The position numbers and the translations under genes are program-made. Source: Pseudomonadota bacterium (GTDB lineage Bacteria > Pseudomonadota > Alphaproteobacteria > Rhizobiales > Xanthobacteraceae). From it: a stretch of DNA of 6,621 nt. Position 1 is the first letter of the stretch. Each line of letters begins with the position of its first letter. The DNA lies in NCBI GenBank assembly GCA_023431725.1, contig JAEYVN010000545.1, forward strand, positions 1 through 6,621, read 5' to 3'. Below, piece after piece: positions 1 through 6,621 of the stretch. Below the pieces are notes generated by a model. It saw only the letters and a list, made by a program, of their open reading frames with translations, was not told the origin of the DNA and made no database searches.

Positions 1-587
1 GCCTTCTCCGGATGCTGCTGCATCCACGGCTCGTCGATCTGCACAATGTCGGCACCGGCGGCGAACAGATCCTTGATCTCCTCGTTGACGGCGGCGGCGT
101 AATCCATGGCAACGCCGACTTCATCCTTATAGAAATCGTCCTGCGCCTGCTTGCCCATCGTGAACGGCCCCGGCACCGTCGCCTTGATGGTGCGATCGGT
201 ATTGGCGCGCAACAATTTCACGTCACGCACTTCGACCGGATGCATGCGGCGGATCTTGCCGGCCACGCGCGGTACCGGAATCGGCTTGCCGGAGCGATTG
301 ATCGTGGTGCCCGGGTTATCGAGGTCGATGCCTTCGAGCGCGGTGGCGAAGCGGTTGGAATAGCTCTCGCGGCGCTGCTCGCCATCGGTGATGATATCGA
401 GGCCGGCGCGTTCCTGGTCGCGGATCGCCAGAAGCGTGGCATCGTCCTGCGCGGCTTCCAGATGCTTTTCGCCGACCAGCCAGAGGTCGTGCACGCGTAC
501 GCGCGGGACTTGCTTGGAGAGCCGTTCGCGGTCGATCAACCATTCCGGTTGTGGATAGGAACCAACTAAACTGGTGGGAAGCAACAT
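1..587 (-). CDS. Truncated MetE-type (cobalamin-independent methionine synthase family) methyltransferase, partial, 3' end outside window
   Basis: The visible 195 codons form the N-terminal half of a COG0620 / Meth_synt_2 barrel protein, the family of the MetE C-terminal catalytic domain. Seen: LVGSYPQPEWL at residues 7-17, matching the IGSFPQT start of that domain; DGEQRR at 68-73, whose E70 corresponds to the MetE homocysteine-binding glutamate; VPGPFTMG at 138-145; and VQIDEP at 182-187, whose D185 corresponds to the homocysteine-binding aspartate. The zinc ligands would lie beyond the window edge. There is no room for the N-terminal MetE domain, so this is a short, core-type protein, typically about 340-375 residues. 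ATG at 587 is chosen because GGAG (596-599) sits 8 nt upstream; the ATG at 601 is out of frame. It is clearly different in sequence from the other MetE-type gene at 3645-4754. Known family role: methyl transfer to a thiol such as homocysteine. Its methyl donor cannot be told from sequence. Confidence 0.85.
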   Translation of the reverse strand, partial: MLLPTSLVGSYPQPEWLIDRERLSKQVPRVRVHDLWLVGEKHLEAAQDDATLLAIRDQERAGLDIITDGEQRRESYSNRFATALEGIDLDNPGTTINRSGKPIPVPRVAGKIRRMHPVEVRDVKLLRANTDRTIKATVPGPFTMGKQAQDDFYKDEVGVAMDYAAAVNEEIKDLFAAGADIVQIDEPWMQQHPEK

Positions 588-611
588 CGACAGCACTCCA
601 TGTCTTCTGGA

Positions 612-689
612 CGTCCCGGACAGTGGGACGGTGGGCGGCTTCTTAGCAGGAGTGATTCACAAATGCGCCATCCCATCAAACCGCCCACC
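612..689 (-). promoter_or_regulatory. Possible structured 5' leader of the MetE-type gene (two inverted repeats)
   Basis: Two repeats can pair in the transcript. The outer arms are GGTGGGCGG (630-638) and CCGCCCACC (681-689), perfect over 9 bp with 42 nt between. The second pair, CGTCCC (612-617) and GGGACG (625-630), is perfect over 6 bp with a 7-nt loop. They share base 630, so the two stems are nearly stacked end to end. The small stem ends about 24 nt before the start codon. This could be a cis-acting leader, but no known riboswitch class was recognised and chance pairing in GC-rich DNA is possible. Confidence 0.25.
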
Positions 690-718
690 CGGTAACCATC
701 CACCGTATGCGGCCAGAC

Positions 719-745
719 GCCGAAGCCGGACAGACCGGCTTCGGC
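719..745 (-). terminator. Strong hairpin downstream of the binding-protein gene, possible terminator or mRNA 3' end
   Basis: An 11-bp perfect inverted repeat, GCCGAAGCCGG with CCGGCTTCGGC, closes a 5-nt loop. It lies about 67 nt past the stop codon of the gene at 812-2080. No run of T follows on either strand, so it is not a textbook intrinsic terminator. It may stabilise or delimit the upstream mRNA, or separate the binding-protein genes from the MetE-type gene at 1-587. Confidence 0.35.
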
Positions 746-764
746 AGGGAGACGCGTCACAAGC

Positions 765-819
765 CGTGACGGCTTGAACCCTCAAGGCTCGAACCGTCAA
801 GGCTCGAACTGTTAAGGCC
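765..819. repeat. Imperfect 15-bp tandem repeats overlapping the stop codon of the binding-protein gene
   Basis: Three 15-bp units lie head to tail: CGTGACGGCTTGAAC (765-779), CCTCAAGGCTCGAAC (780-794) and CGTCAAGGCTCGAAC (795-809). The second and third differ at one base. A decayed fourth unit (TGTTAAGGC, from 810) runs into the coding sequence and contains the TAA stop (812-814, read on the minus strand). The first unit is also part of the small hairpin AAGCCG-TGA-CGGCTT at 761-775. Confidence 0.7.
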
Positions 820-2080
820 TGGCCTTCTCGTAGGGGTAGATGATGTCGCCGGCCTTATACTGGGGCGGGTCGAGCACGACATAGGTATCGAGCTTCCTGA
901 ACTGCTCGATGTCGTTGCCCTTTACGTTCTGGAATTGCGCAGCCAGCATGCGCTCTTCCACCCACTCGCCACTCGGCCCGAAGGCGACATCGCCGACAAC
1001 GGTCTTGAACGTGGTCTTCTTGATGTGGTCGGCGAGCTTTGCGTCATCGAGCGACTTGGTCGCGGTGATCGCATCGCCCAGCACCTGCAGATAGGCGTAG
1101 GCCCAGACCGGCATGTAATAGCCGAGCGGATCGACACCTTCCGCCGCCGCGCGCGCCTGATACTTCTCGATCAGCTCCATCGAGCCGGGGAATTGCAGGG
1201 TCTTGGCCGGCACCCAGGTATCATAATTGACGATGCCGTTGAGGAGCGGTCCAAGCTGCATCTTGAACACTGTCGCCTGCAGCCCGACCATGGCGCCGCC
1301 GATCATCTTCGGCTTGAAGCCGGTCTCGTGCACGGCACGGATGATGCCGACCGAATCCGGCGGATAGGAACACGCGACCACGAGATCCGGCTTGGCCGCC
1401 GCGATCGCCCGCACGATCGGCGTATAGTCGGTCGTGGCCGGCGGATAGGTGCGGTCGTAGACGATCTTGAGCTTGTTCGCTTTCGCATTCTCGCGTGCGC
1501 CGGCGCAGACATTGTTTCCGTATTCGGCATCGACGGCAACGATCGCCACCGTCTCCGGCTTCGGATTCTGCTTCATGGCGACGTTGAAGAACGGCCGCGT
1601 GAAGGCCGGCTTCGGCGTCGGGCCAGTCGGGATCATCGAGAAGAAGCGCGGATATTTGAATTCCTCGTTCACGGCGGTGCCGAACAGGGTGAGGAACACC
1701 TTGTTCTTCTGCATCACCACCGGCATGGCCGGCGCGATCATGTTGGTCGCATAGCCGGACACGACGAGATCGACTTTGTCGACGTCCAGCAGCTTGGTGT
1801 AGATGCCGGGCACCGTCGATGGGTTGGTCTGATCATCGTAATAGACGAGCTTCACCGGGCGGCCGAGCAGGCCGCCCTTGGCATTGATGTCATCCTCCCA
1901 GACCTTCATCGCCACCAGCGACGACTTGCCGTTCGGGGCAAGACCGCCGGTCAGCGACATGCCGAAGCCGATCTTGATCGGCTCGCCGGATTGCGCCAGC
2001 GCTGCGCCCGACATCAAGGCTGCGGAAACAAGGCCCGCAGCAACAGCGCCCGCCACGCGACGCGTCAGATAATGGCTCAT
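812..2080 (-). CDS. ABC transporter substrate-binding protein, LivK / branched-chain amino acid type (Peripla_BP_6), downstream tandem copy
   Basis: A 422-residue periplasmic binding protein of the type I fold that delivers a ligand to a LivHMGF-type ABC importer. A Sec signal peptide is visible: RR at 7-8, a hydrophobic stretch at 9-28 and an ALA|Q cleavage site after residue 29. The mature protein opens with IKIGFGMSLTG (35-45), then NAKGGLLGRPV (66-76) and YYDDQTNP (80-87), the standard N-lobe pattern of LivJ/LivK proteins. The length is usual. ATG at 2080 has GGGAGG (2087-2092) 6 nt upstream. The gene follows its paralogue at 2168-3442 after 87 bp, so co-transcription is likely. By eye the two are about two-thirds identical, with the largest visible differences in signal peptides and scattered mid-protein segments. 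No permease or ATPase gene is in the window. The ligand is unknown; alphaproteobacterial relatives bind amino acids, amides or lignin-derived aromatics, and the O-demethylase nearby makes a methoxy-aromatic an attractive guess only. Confidence 0.93.
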   Translation of the reverse strand: MSHYLTRRVAGAVAAGLVSAALMSGAALAQSGEPIKIGFGMSLTGGLAPNGKSSLVAMKVWEDDINAKGGLLGRPVKLVYYDDQTNPSTVPGIYTKLLDVDKVDLVVSGYATNMIAPAMPVVMQKNKVFLTLFGTAVNEEFKYPRFFSMIPTGPTPKPAFTRPFFNVAMKQNPKPETVAIVAVDAEYGNNVCAGARENAKANKLKIVYDRTYPPATTDYTPIVRAIAAAKPDLVVACSYPPDSVGIIRAVHETGFKPKMIGGAMVGLQATVFKMQLGPLLNGIVNYDTWVPAKTLQFPGSMELIEKYQARAAAEGVDPLGYYMPVWAYAYLQVLGDAITATKSLDDAKLADHIKKTTFKTVVGDVAFGPSGEWVEERMLAAQFQNVKGNDIEQFRKLDTYVVLDPPQYKAGDIIYPYEKARP

Positions 2081-2167
2081 CCAATTCCTCCCTTGAATGG
2101 AAGCCGACCGGCGCGTTGCTGCGCCGGCCGGCCCGTCCCGCGCGCGTTGACCGCGCGTCTGTCCGGA
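2081..2167 (-). other. 87-bp spacer between tandem binding-protein genes with two GC hairpins
   Basis: The spacer contains CCGGCGC (2108-2114) pairing with GCGCCGG (2121-2127) across a 6-nt loop, and CGCGCG (2141-2146) pairing with the same hexamer (2152-2157) across TTGAC. Neither is followed by a T run. They could protect the 3' end of the upstream message or cause partial attenuation between the two genes. GGGAGG at 2087-2092 is the ribosome site of the downstream copy. Confidence 0.45.
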
Positions 2168-3442
2168 TTACTGCTTTGCTTTTTCGTATGGATAGATCAG
2201 CTTGCCGGATTCATAGGCCGGCGGCGCGACCACCACCTGTTTCGAGACATCGCGGAACTGATCGAGATCGTTGCCCTTGATGTTCTGGAACTGCACGTGC
2301 ACGACGCGCTCGTCGGCCCATTCGCCGGCCTTGCCGAACTTCACGTCGCCGACAATCAGCTTGTGCGTGTTGTTGCGGATGTAATCGGCGATCTTGCCCT
2401 GATCGAGACTCTTGGTGCCTTCAACGGCCTTGCCGAGCAGTTCGATATAGGCATAGCCGTAGGGCGCCATGTAGTAGCCCAGCGGATCGACGCCTTCCGC
2501 ACCGGCGCGCGCCTGATACTTCTTCAGCATCTCGATCGATTCCGGCGTCGACAGCTGCGGCGTCGGCTGCCAGAAGTCATACATCACGAAGCCGTTCAGG
2601 AGCGGACCAAGCTGGGTCTTGAAGGTGGTCGCCTGCAAGCCGACCATGCTGCCGCCAACCAGCTTCGGCTTGAAGCCGAGTTCGTTGATCGCACGCACCA
2701 GACCGACCGAATCGAGCGGATAGGAGCCGATGAACAGGATGTCCGGATTGGCCGACTGGATCGCGCGGACGATCGGCGTGTAATCGGCCGTGGCCGGCGG
2801 ATAGGAGCGGTCGTAGACGATCTTCAGCCCGGCCGCCTTGGCATTCTCGCGCGCACCGTCGGCGGCATTCTTGGAGAACTCCGCATCGGCCGCGACGATC
2901 GCGACCGTCGTCGGCTTGGGATTTTGCTTCATCGCCATGTCGAAGAAGCCGCGCGACAACGCCTTCTTCGGATCCTGTCCGGTCGGCATCATTACGAAGT
3001 AGCGGTCGTAATTGAATTCGGAATTCACGCCGAGACCGTACAGACCGATGAAGGTCATCTTCTTCTGCATCATCAGCGGCATCGCCGGCGCGAGCATGTT
3101 GGTCGCATAACCGCCCATCACGAGATCGACCTTATCGACATCGATCAGCTTGGTGTAGAGACCGGGCACCGACGACGGGTTGGTCTGATCATCGTAATAC
3201 ACGAGCCGCACCGGACGGCCGAGCAGACCGCCTTTCGCATTCGTGTCCTCTTCCCAGATCTTCATGGCCAGCAGCGCCGACTTGCCGTTCGCGGCCAGCG
3301 GACCGGTCAACGACATGCCGAAACCGATCTTGATCGGTTCGCCGGATGGCGCCTGTGCCGATGCGGAAAACGCGGTGAGCGAAAAAGCGGTCGCCACGGC
3401 TGCGACGCAGGCAAAGCTGCGCCGTGAAATAGAACCCAACAT
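2168..3442 (-). CDS. ABC transporter substrate-binding protein, LivK type (Peripla_BP_6), upstream tandem copy
   Basis: A 424-residue periplasmic binding protein, paralogous to the next gene downstream. The signal peptide has RR at 7-8, a hydrophobic stretch (about 9-27) and a likely SASA|Q cleavage after residue 29. The mature N terminus repeats IKIGFGMSLTG, then NAKGGLLGRPV and YYDDQTNP, identical to the paralogue and shifted by two residues. Both copies end in a similar YPYEKA tail, so this is a full-length duplication, not a fragment. ATG at 3442 is supported by GGGAGG (3449-3454) 6 nt upstream. A 202-bp gap separates it from the MetE-type gene before it, enough for its own promoter; a weak candidate lies at 3499-3527. 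Two diverged complete copies suggest either two ligands served by one importer or one broadened specificity. The ligand cannot be read from sequence. Confidence 0.93.
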   Translation of the reverse strand: MLGSISRRSFACVAAVATAFSLTAFSASAQAPSGEPIKIGFGMSLTGPLAANGKSALLAMKIWEEDTNAKGGLLGRPVRLVYYDDQTNPSSVPGLYTKLIDVDKVDLVMGGYATNMLAPAMPLMMQKKMTFIGLYGLGVNSEFNYDRYFVMMPTGQDPKKALSRGFFDMAMKQNPKPTTVAIVAADAEFSKNAADGARENAKAAGLKIVYDRSYPPATADYTPIVRAIQSANPDILFIGSYPLDSVGLVRAINELGFKPKLVGGSMVGLQATTFKTQLGPLLNGFVMYDFWQPTPQLSTPESIEMLKKYQARAGAEGVDPLGYYMAPYGYAYIELLGKAVEGTKSLDQGKIADYIRNNTHKLIVGDVKFGKAGEWADERVVHVQFQNIKGNDLDQFRDVSKQVVVAPPAYESGKLIYPYEKAKQ

Positions 3443-3644
3443 GCGTGTCCTCCCAGGACGTTGTTTTATTCGGTCTTGGTCTTCTTCTTTATGGGGGGAT
3501 TCTTCCCGATCCCTCTCTTGGCTTCAAGTCTTAAAAGTTGTCAGCAATCTCGGGCACGCGTCACTCCGGTTTGTCGGCTGTTGCCGCGTCCCCGGACTGA
3601 CCAGTTGTTTTTCAACGCCGCGGCGCCCTGCACGGCCAGACCTG
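3443..3644 (-). other. 202-bp intergenic region upstream of the tandem binding proteins
   Basis: No gene was supported here. On the minus strand the part nearest the start is purine-rich (about 3455-3515), ending in the strong GGGAGG at 3449-3454. The part just after the methyltransferase stop (3645) contains the self-complementary CGCCGCGGCG and a short GTTG/CAAC stem around A5, but no intrinsic terminator with a T run. It most likely carries the promoter or leader for the binding-protein pair. Confidence 0.4.
3499..3527 (-). promoter_or_regulatory. Candidate sigma-70-type promoter for the binding-protein pair
   Basis: On the minus strand TTGAAG (3522-3527) and AAGAAT (3499-3504) are 17 bp apart, each matching 4 of 6 consensus bases. 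Transcription would begin near 3490, giving a leader of about 48 nt before the ATG at 3442. Matches this weak occur by chance. Confidence 0.25.
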
Positions 3645-4754
3645 CTACTTGCCCCACACCTCGTCGGCGAGTTCGACGATTTCCCGCATCTTTGCCCACT
3701 GCTGGTCTTCGGTAAGGATGTTGCCTTCCTCGGTGGAGGCGAAGCCGCATTGCGGCGACAGGCAGAACTGCTCGAGCGGAGCGAATTTTGTCGCCTCGTC
3801 GATGCGCTTTTTCACATCGCCCTTGCTTTCCAGTGTGCCGCTTTTCGACGTGATGAGGCCGAGCACCACCTGCTTGTCGCCCTTCGGCAGGAACCGCAGC
3901 GGCTCGAACCCACCGGCGCGGTCGGTATCGTATTCGAGGAAATAGCCGTCGAAATTGACCTGCCCCAGCAACACTTCAGCCACCGGCTCGTAACCACCCG
4001 ACGAAATGAACGTGGAGCGGAAATTGCCGCGGCAGGCGTGCATGGTGACCACCATGTCGGCCGGCTTGTCCCGCAGCGCGAGATTGATCATGTCGCGGTA
4101 TTTCTGCTGCAGGCCTTCCGGCTCGTCGCCGCGTTCACGCGCCCCCTCAAGCTCCTTCTGCGAGCAGAGATAGGCCCAGACGGTATCGTCGAATTGCAGA
4201 TAGCGGCAGCCGGCGTCGTAGAAGGCCTGCACCGCCTTGGCGTAGGTCTTTCCGGCATCGTGATAAAACTGGTCGAGATCGGGATAGACGTCCTTGCTGA
4301 CCCAGCGCCGGCCACCGCGGAAATGCAGCACCGTCGGCGAGGGAATGGTCATCTTCGGGACGACGCTGGTGTTGGCTTTCAGGAAGCGAAAGTGCTCGAG
4401 AAACGGATGATCGTCGGGAAAGTCGAGCTTGCCGATCGTGCGGATGTTCCTCGCCTTGGTGGCATTGCCCTGAAACTGGATGCCTTCGCTATGCGCGAAC
4501 AACTCGACGCCGGTGAGCCCGGCCAGGAAATCGAAATGCCAGAATGAGCGCCGGAATTCGCCGTCGGTGGCGAGCTTCATGCCGACGGCTTCCTGCTGCC
4601 TGATGAGCTTCTTGATCTCCTCGTCTTCCACCGCCTTCAGCTGCGCAGCGGTGATCTCGCCCTTCTCGTGCTTGGCGCGCGCCTGTTTCAGCGGCTCGGG
4701 TCGCAGGAAGCTTCCGACCTGATCGGCGCGGAAAGGCGGCTTGGTCCTTTGCAT
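3645..4754 (-). CDS. Truncated MetE-type (YxjG-like, COG0620) zinc-dependent S-methyltransferase
   Basis: A complete 369-residue protein of the cobalamin-independent methionine synthase C-terminal fold, without the N-terminal half of full MetE (about 750 residues). VGSF is at 13-16. DGEFRR at 64-69 carries the predicted homocysteine-binding E66, and LQFDDT at 186-191 the predicted aspartate D189. The four zinc ligands are all present: H239 and C241 (MHACRGN), E274 (FLEYD) and C336 (SPQCGF), matching the His-Cys-Glu-Cys set of MetE. An active thiol methyltransferase is therefore expected, most simply making methionine from homocysteine. The donor could be 5-methyl-THF or another carrier, since some core-length MetE proteins are known to be folate-independent. 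ATG at 4754 has GGGAG (4765-4769) 10 nt upstream. It follows the regulator gene by 51 bp with no terminator, so the two are probably co-transcribed. The start region resembles YxjG/YxjH proteins more than full MetE. Confidence 0.9.
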   Translation of the reverse strand: MQRTKPPFRADQVGSFLRPEPLKQARAKHEKGEITAAQLKAVEDEEIKKLIRQQEAVGMKLATDGEFRRSFWHFDFLAGLTGVELFAHSEGIQFQGNATKARNIRTIGKLDFPDDHPFLEHFRFLKANTSVVPKMTIPSPTVLHFRGGRRWVSKDVYPDLDQFYHDAGKTYAKAVQAFYDAGCRYLQFDDTVWAYLCSQKELEGARERGDEPEGLQQKYRDMINLALRDKPADMVVTMHACRGNFRSTFISSGGYEPVAEVLLGQVNFDGYFLEYDTDRAGGFEPLRFLPKGDKQVVLGLITSKSGTLESKGDVKKRIDEATKFAPLEQFCLSPQCGFASTEEGNILTEDQQWAKMREIVELADEVWGK

Positions 4755-4805
4755 GGAACGTTCACTCCCGTTTTTATCATTGAGTTCATTATCGTTGACG
4801 TCTTT

Positions 4806-5567
4806 TCAGTAACGCGCCGCGACGGGCTTTTTGATCAGCACCGCGCCCGGAACGAGATCGCGCGTACCCTGATTGCGGAACGCCAGTTGCAGATTGCGAT
4901 GCGCAAGCCTTGCATGTTCCCGCATCAGCGCCTCAGCCCTCGCACCTTCACGTTCCTCGATCGCGCGCACCACGCAGTGATGGTGATCCTGCGCGATGGT
5001 GAGAATTTGCCGCGCTTCCGGCAGCACCGCCTGCACCATGACAAATCCGCTGGGTGAAGCGAAGGGAAGATTCAGCGCGCGATCGATCTGCCGCGCCAGC
5101 ACCGGGCTGTCCGCGGCATCGATCAGCAGCGCATGAAACTGCCCATTCAGCCCAACATATTCCGAGAAGTCATCGACGCTCAGCGTGGGCCGCCCCACCA
5201 GTGCATCGAGTTGGGCCAGACAGGCCTTCATCTCGACCAGCACCGAACTGCGCACGCCGCGCTCCGCCGCAAGCCGCGCCGCAAAGCCTTCCAATGTGCC
5301 GCGCATCTCGATCGCATCGTGAATGTCGCGTTCGGAAAAGGCTTTCACCGCGAACCCGCCGGACGGAATCGCTTCGAGAAAACCTTCTTCCTCAAGCCGC
5401 ACCAGCGCCATGCGGATGGGCGTGCGGGAGATGCCCAACCGCTCGACCATCGACAGTTCGGAGATGCGGTCGCCCGGCTTCAGGTCTCCGGACAGGATCA
5501 GGTCGCGCAGCGACAGTTGCGCCTTCACGGTCTGTGAAAAGGATCGCTCGGTTTCAGCCACCGCCAT
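4806..5567 (-). CDS. GntR-family transcriptional regulator, FadR/FCD subfamily
   Basis: A 253-residue DNA-binding regulator. The winged helix-turn-helix occupies residues 12-77, with LRDLILSGDLKPGDRISE at 20-37 and LGISRTPIRMALVRLEEEGF at 44-63, the typical GntR recognition helix. The all-helical FCD ligand domain follows (about 82-230). Its metal-site histidines are visible as H145 (NGQFH), H196 (DHHHCVVRAI) and H218 (MREH). The residue four before H145, aspartate in LldR-type proteins, is N141 here. FCD regulators commonly repress catabolic genes and release DNA on binding a carboxylate effector. The gene is divergent from the LigM-like gene, and two TGTATACA palindromes lie between them, so control of both transcription units is likely. 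ATG at 5567 has only a weak, distant GGAG (5579-5582, 11 nt away), and no better in-frame start was seen. Low translation would suit a repressor. The effector is unknown; a methoxybenzoate or its demethylated product is an inference from context. Confidence 0.92.
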   Translation of the reverse strand: MAVAETERSFSQTVKAQLSLRDLILSGDLKPGDRISELSMVERLGISRTPIRMALVRLEEEGFLEAIPSGGFAVKAFSERDIHDAIEMRGTLEGFAARLAAERGVRSSVLVEMKACLAQLDALVGRPTLSVDDFSEYVGLNGQFHALLIDAADSPVLARQIDRALNLPFASPSGFVMVQAVLPEARQILTIAQDHHHCVVRAIEEREGARAEALMREHARLAHRNLQLAFRNQGTRDLVPGAVLIKKPVAARY

Positions 5568-5617
5568 CGGTTCGCAGTCTCCGTTGCGCCCGGCCTTGAG
5601 GTCTCCGGGAATTCATG

Positions 5618-5627
5618 CTGTATACAA
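5618..5627. promoter_or_regulatory. Predicted GntR operator O1 (TGTATACA)
   Basis: CTGTATACAA contains the perfect 8-bp palindrome TGTATACA at 5619-5626. A GT...AC core is typical of FadR-subfamily operators. It is centred about 55 bp upstream of the regulator start, fitting autoregulation. The same 8-mer recurs at 5735-5742. Confidence 0.6.
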
Positions 5628-5638
5628 TAGGAGCAAGA

Positions 5639-5657
5639 CGGATGGTTAGTCCATCCG
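5639..5657. repeat. Inverted repeat CGGATGG-TTAGT-CCATCCG
   Basis: Arms of 7 bp are perfect and separated by 5 bp. It lies between the two TGTATACA sites and just downstream, on the minus strand, of the TTGACA hexamer at 5661-5666. It could be a second regulator's operator or part of the regulator-gene promoter. Confidence 0.55.
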
Positions 5658-5660
5658 GAG

Positions 5661-5666
5661 TGTCAA
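5661..5666 (-). promoter_or_regulatory. Possible -35 box (TTGACA) of the regulator gene
   Basis: The minus strand reads the consensus -35 hexamer TTGACA. At 17 bp spacing the -10 position is ATCCGT (5638-5643), a poor match, so the promoter is only tentative. If real, the inverted repeat at 5639-5657 would fill its spacer and -10, and O1 would lie just after the start point, both good places for repression. Confidence 0.3.
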
Positions 5667-5669
5667 GAA

Positions 5670-5685
5670 ACCGATTCAAATCGGT
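5670..5685. repeat. Inverted repeat ACCGATT-CA-AATCGGT
   Basis: A 16-bp dyad with 7-bp perfect arms around a 2-bp centre. It is upstream of both gene starts and is not explained by the TGTATACA sites. It has the size and compactness of a transcription factor site, but no factor is recognised. Confidence 0.5.
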
Positions 5686-5694
5686 CGAGAATAG

Positions 5695-6621
<927 letters not shown>

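Larger units (their letters stand above)
588..811 (-). other. 224-bp intergenic leader with inverted repeats, between binding protein and MetE-type gene
   Basis: No convincing gene is present. Read on the minus strand it holds, in order: imperfect 15-bp tandem repeats, a 6-bp hairpin (761-775), an 11-bp perfect hairpin (719-745), a 9-bp inverted repeat with widely spaced arms (630-638 with 681-689), a 6-bp hairpin (612-617 with 625-630), and GGAG at 596-599 before the start at 587. I compared it by eye with SAM-II and cobalamin riboswitch signatures and recognised neither. No good -35/-10 pair was found. Confidence 0.5.

Noticed and set aside
12..569. A 185-codon plus-strand open frame
   Set aside because: It is the antisense shadow of the partial MetE-type gene, which has family motifs and a ribosome site.
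566..760. A 64-codon minus-strand open frame in the leader of the partial MetE-type gene
   Set aside because: It overlaps the MetE-type start out of frame, is rich in Cys, Arg and Pro, and has no recognisable motif. A regulatory leader peptide is possible but unsupported.
588..811. SAM or cobalamin riboswitch upstream of the MetE-type gene
   Set aside because: The location is suggestive, but none of the conserved blocks of SAM-II or the B12 riboswitch could be found on the transcribed strand.
935..3427. An 830-codon open frame on the plus strand antisense to both binding-protein genes
   Set aside because: It mirrors two well-supported minus-strand genes and their spacer. Its translation is rich in Arg, His, Asp and Leu with no domain, and GC-rich codon use readily leaves the antisense frame open. 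Its persistence over both copies follows from their similarity.
3243..4547. A 434-codon plus-strand open frame
   Set aside because: It starts inside one minus-strand gene, crosses the intergenic region and runs antisense through the MetE-type gene. It has low-complexity composition and no recognisable motif.
4755..4805. A separate promoter between the regulator and the MetE-type gene (GATAAT-like hexamer)
   Set aside because: No acceptable -35 box lies at the right distance, and the 51-bp gap without a terminator is better explained by co-transcription.

Overview
The window looks like a chromosomal segment of a GC-rich alphaproteobacterium, most likely Hyphomicrobiales in the Bradyrhizobium/Rhodopseudomonas/Pseudolabrys neighbourhood. 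This is judged from GC-rich codon use, strong GGAGG ribosome sites and the protein families; no database was searched. It holds six protein genes, two cut by the window ends. No RNA gene, insertion sequence, CRISPR array or origin was seen.

Layout. Five genes lie on the minus strand, in transcription order: a GntR/FCD repressor-type regulator (5567-4806); a 369-residue truncated MetE-type methyltransferase with a complete zinc site (4754-3645); two paralogous periplasmic LivK-type substrate-binding proteins in tandem (3442-2168 and 2080-812); and the first 195 codons of a second, different MetE-type protein (587-1). Facing away from them on the plus strand is the first 255 codons of a LigM-like tetrahydrofolate-dependent aromatic O-demethylase (5857-6621). 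The 289-bp divergent region between regulator and demethylase holds two TGTATACA palindromes whose centres are 116 bp apart, plus three further inverted repeats.

How the parts may work together (inference). The binding proteins would capture a small ligand, possibly a methoxylated lignin aromatic, for an ABC importer whose membrane and ATPase parts are outside the window. The LigM-like enzyme would move the O-methyl group to tetrahydrofolate. One or both MetE-type enzymes would pass a methyl group to homocysteine, making methionine and, if 5-methyl-THF is the donor, regenerating the folate acceptor. The GntR regulator would control both arms from the shared promoter region. The cluster therefore reads as a candidate demethylation-coupled methyl-salvage locus. 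The enzyme families are well supported; the ligand, the methyl donor of the MetE-type proteins and the coupling are not shown by sequence alone.
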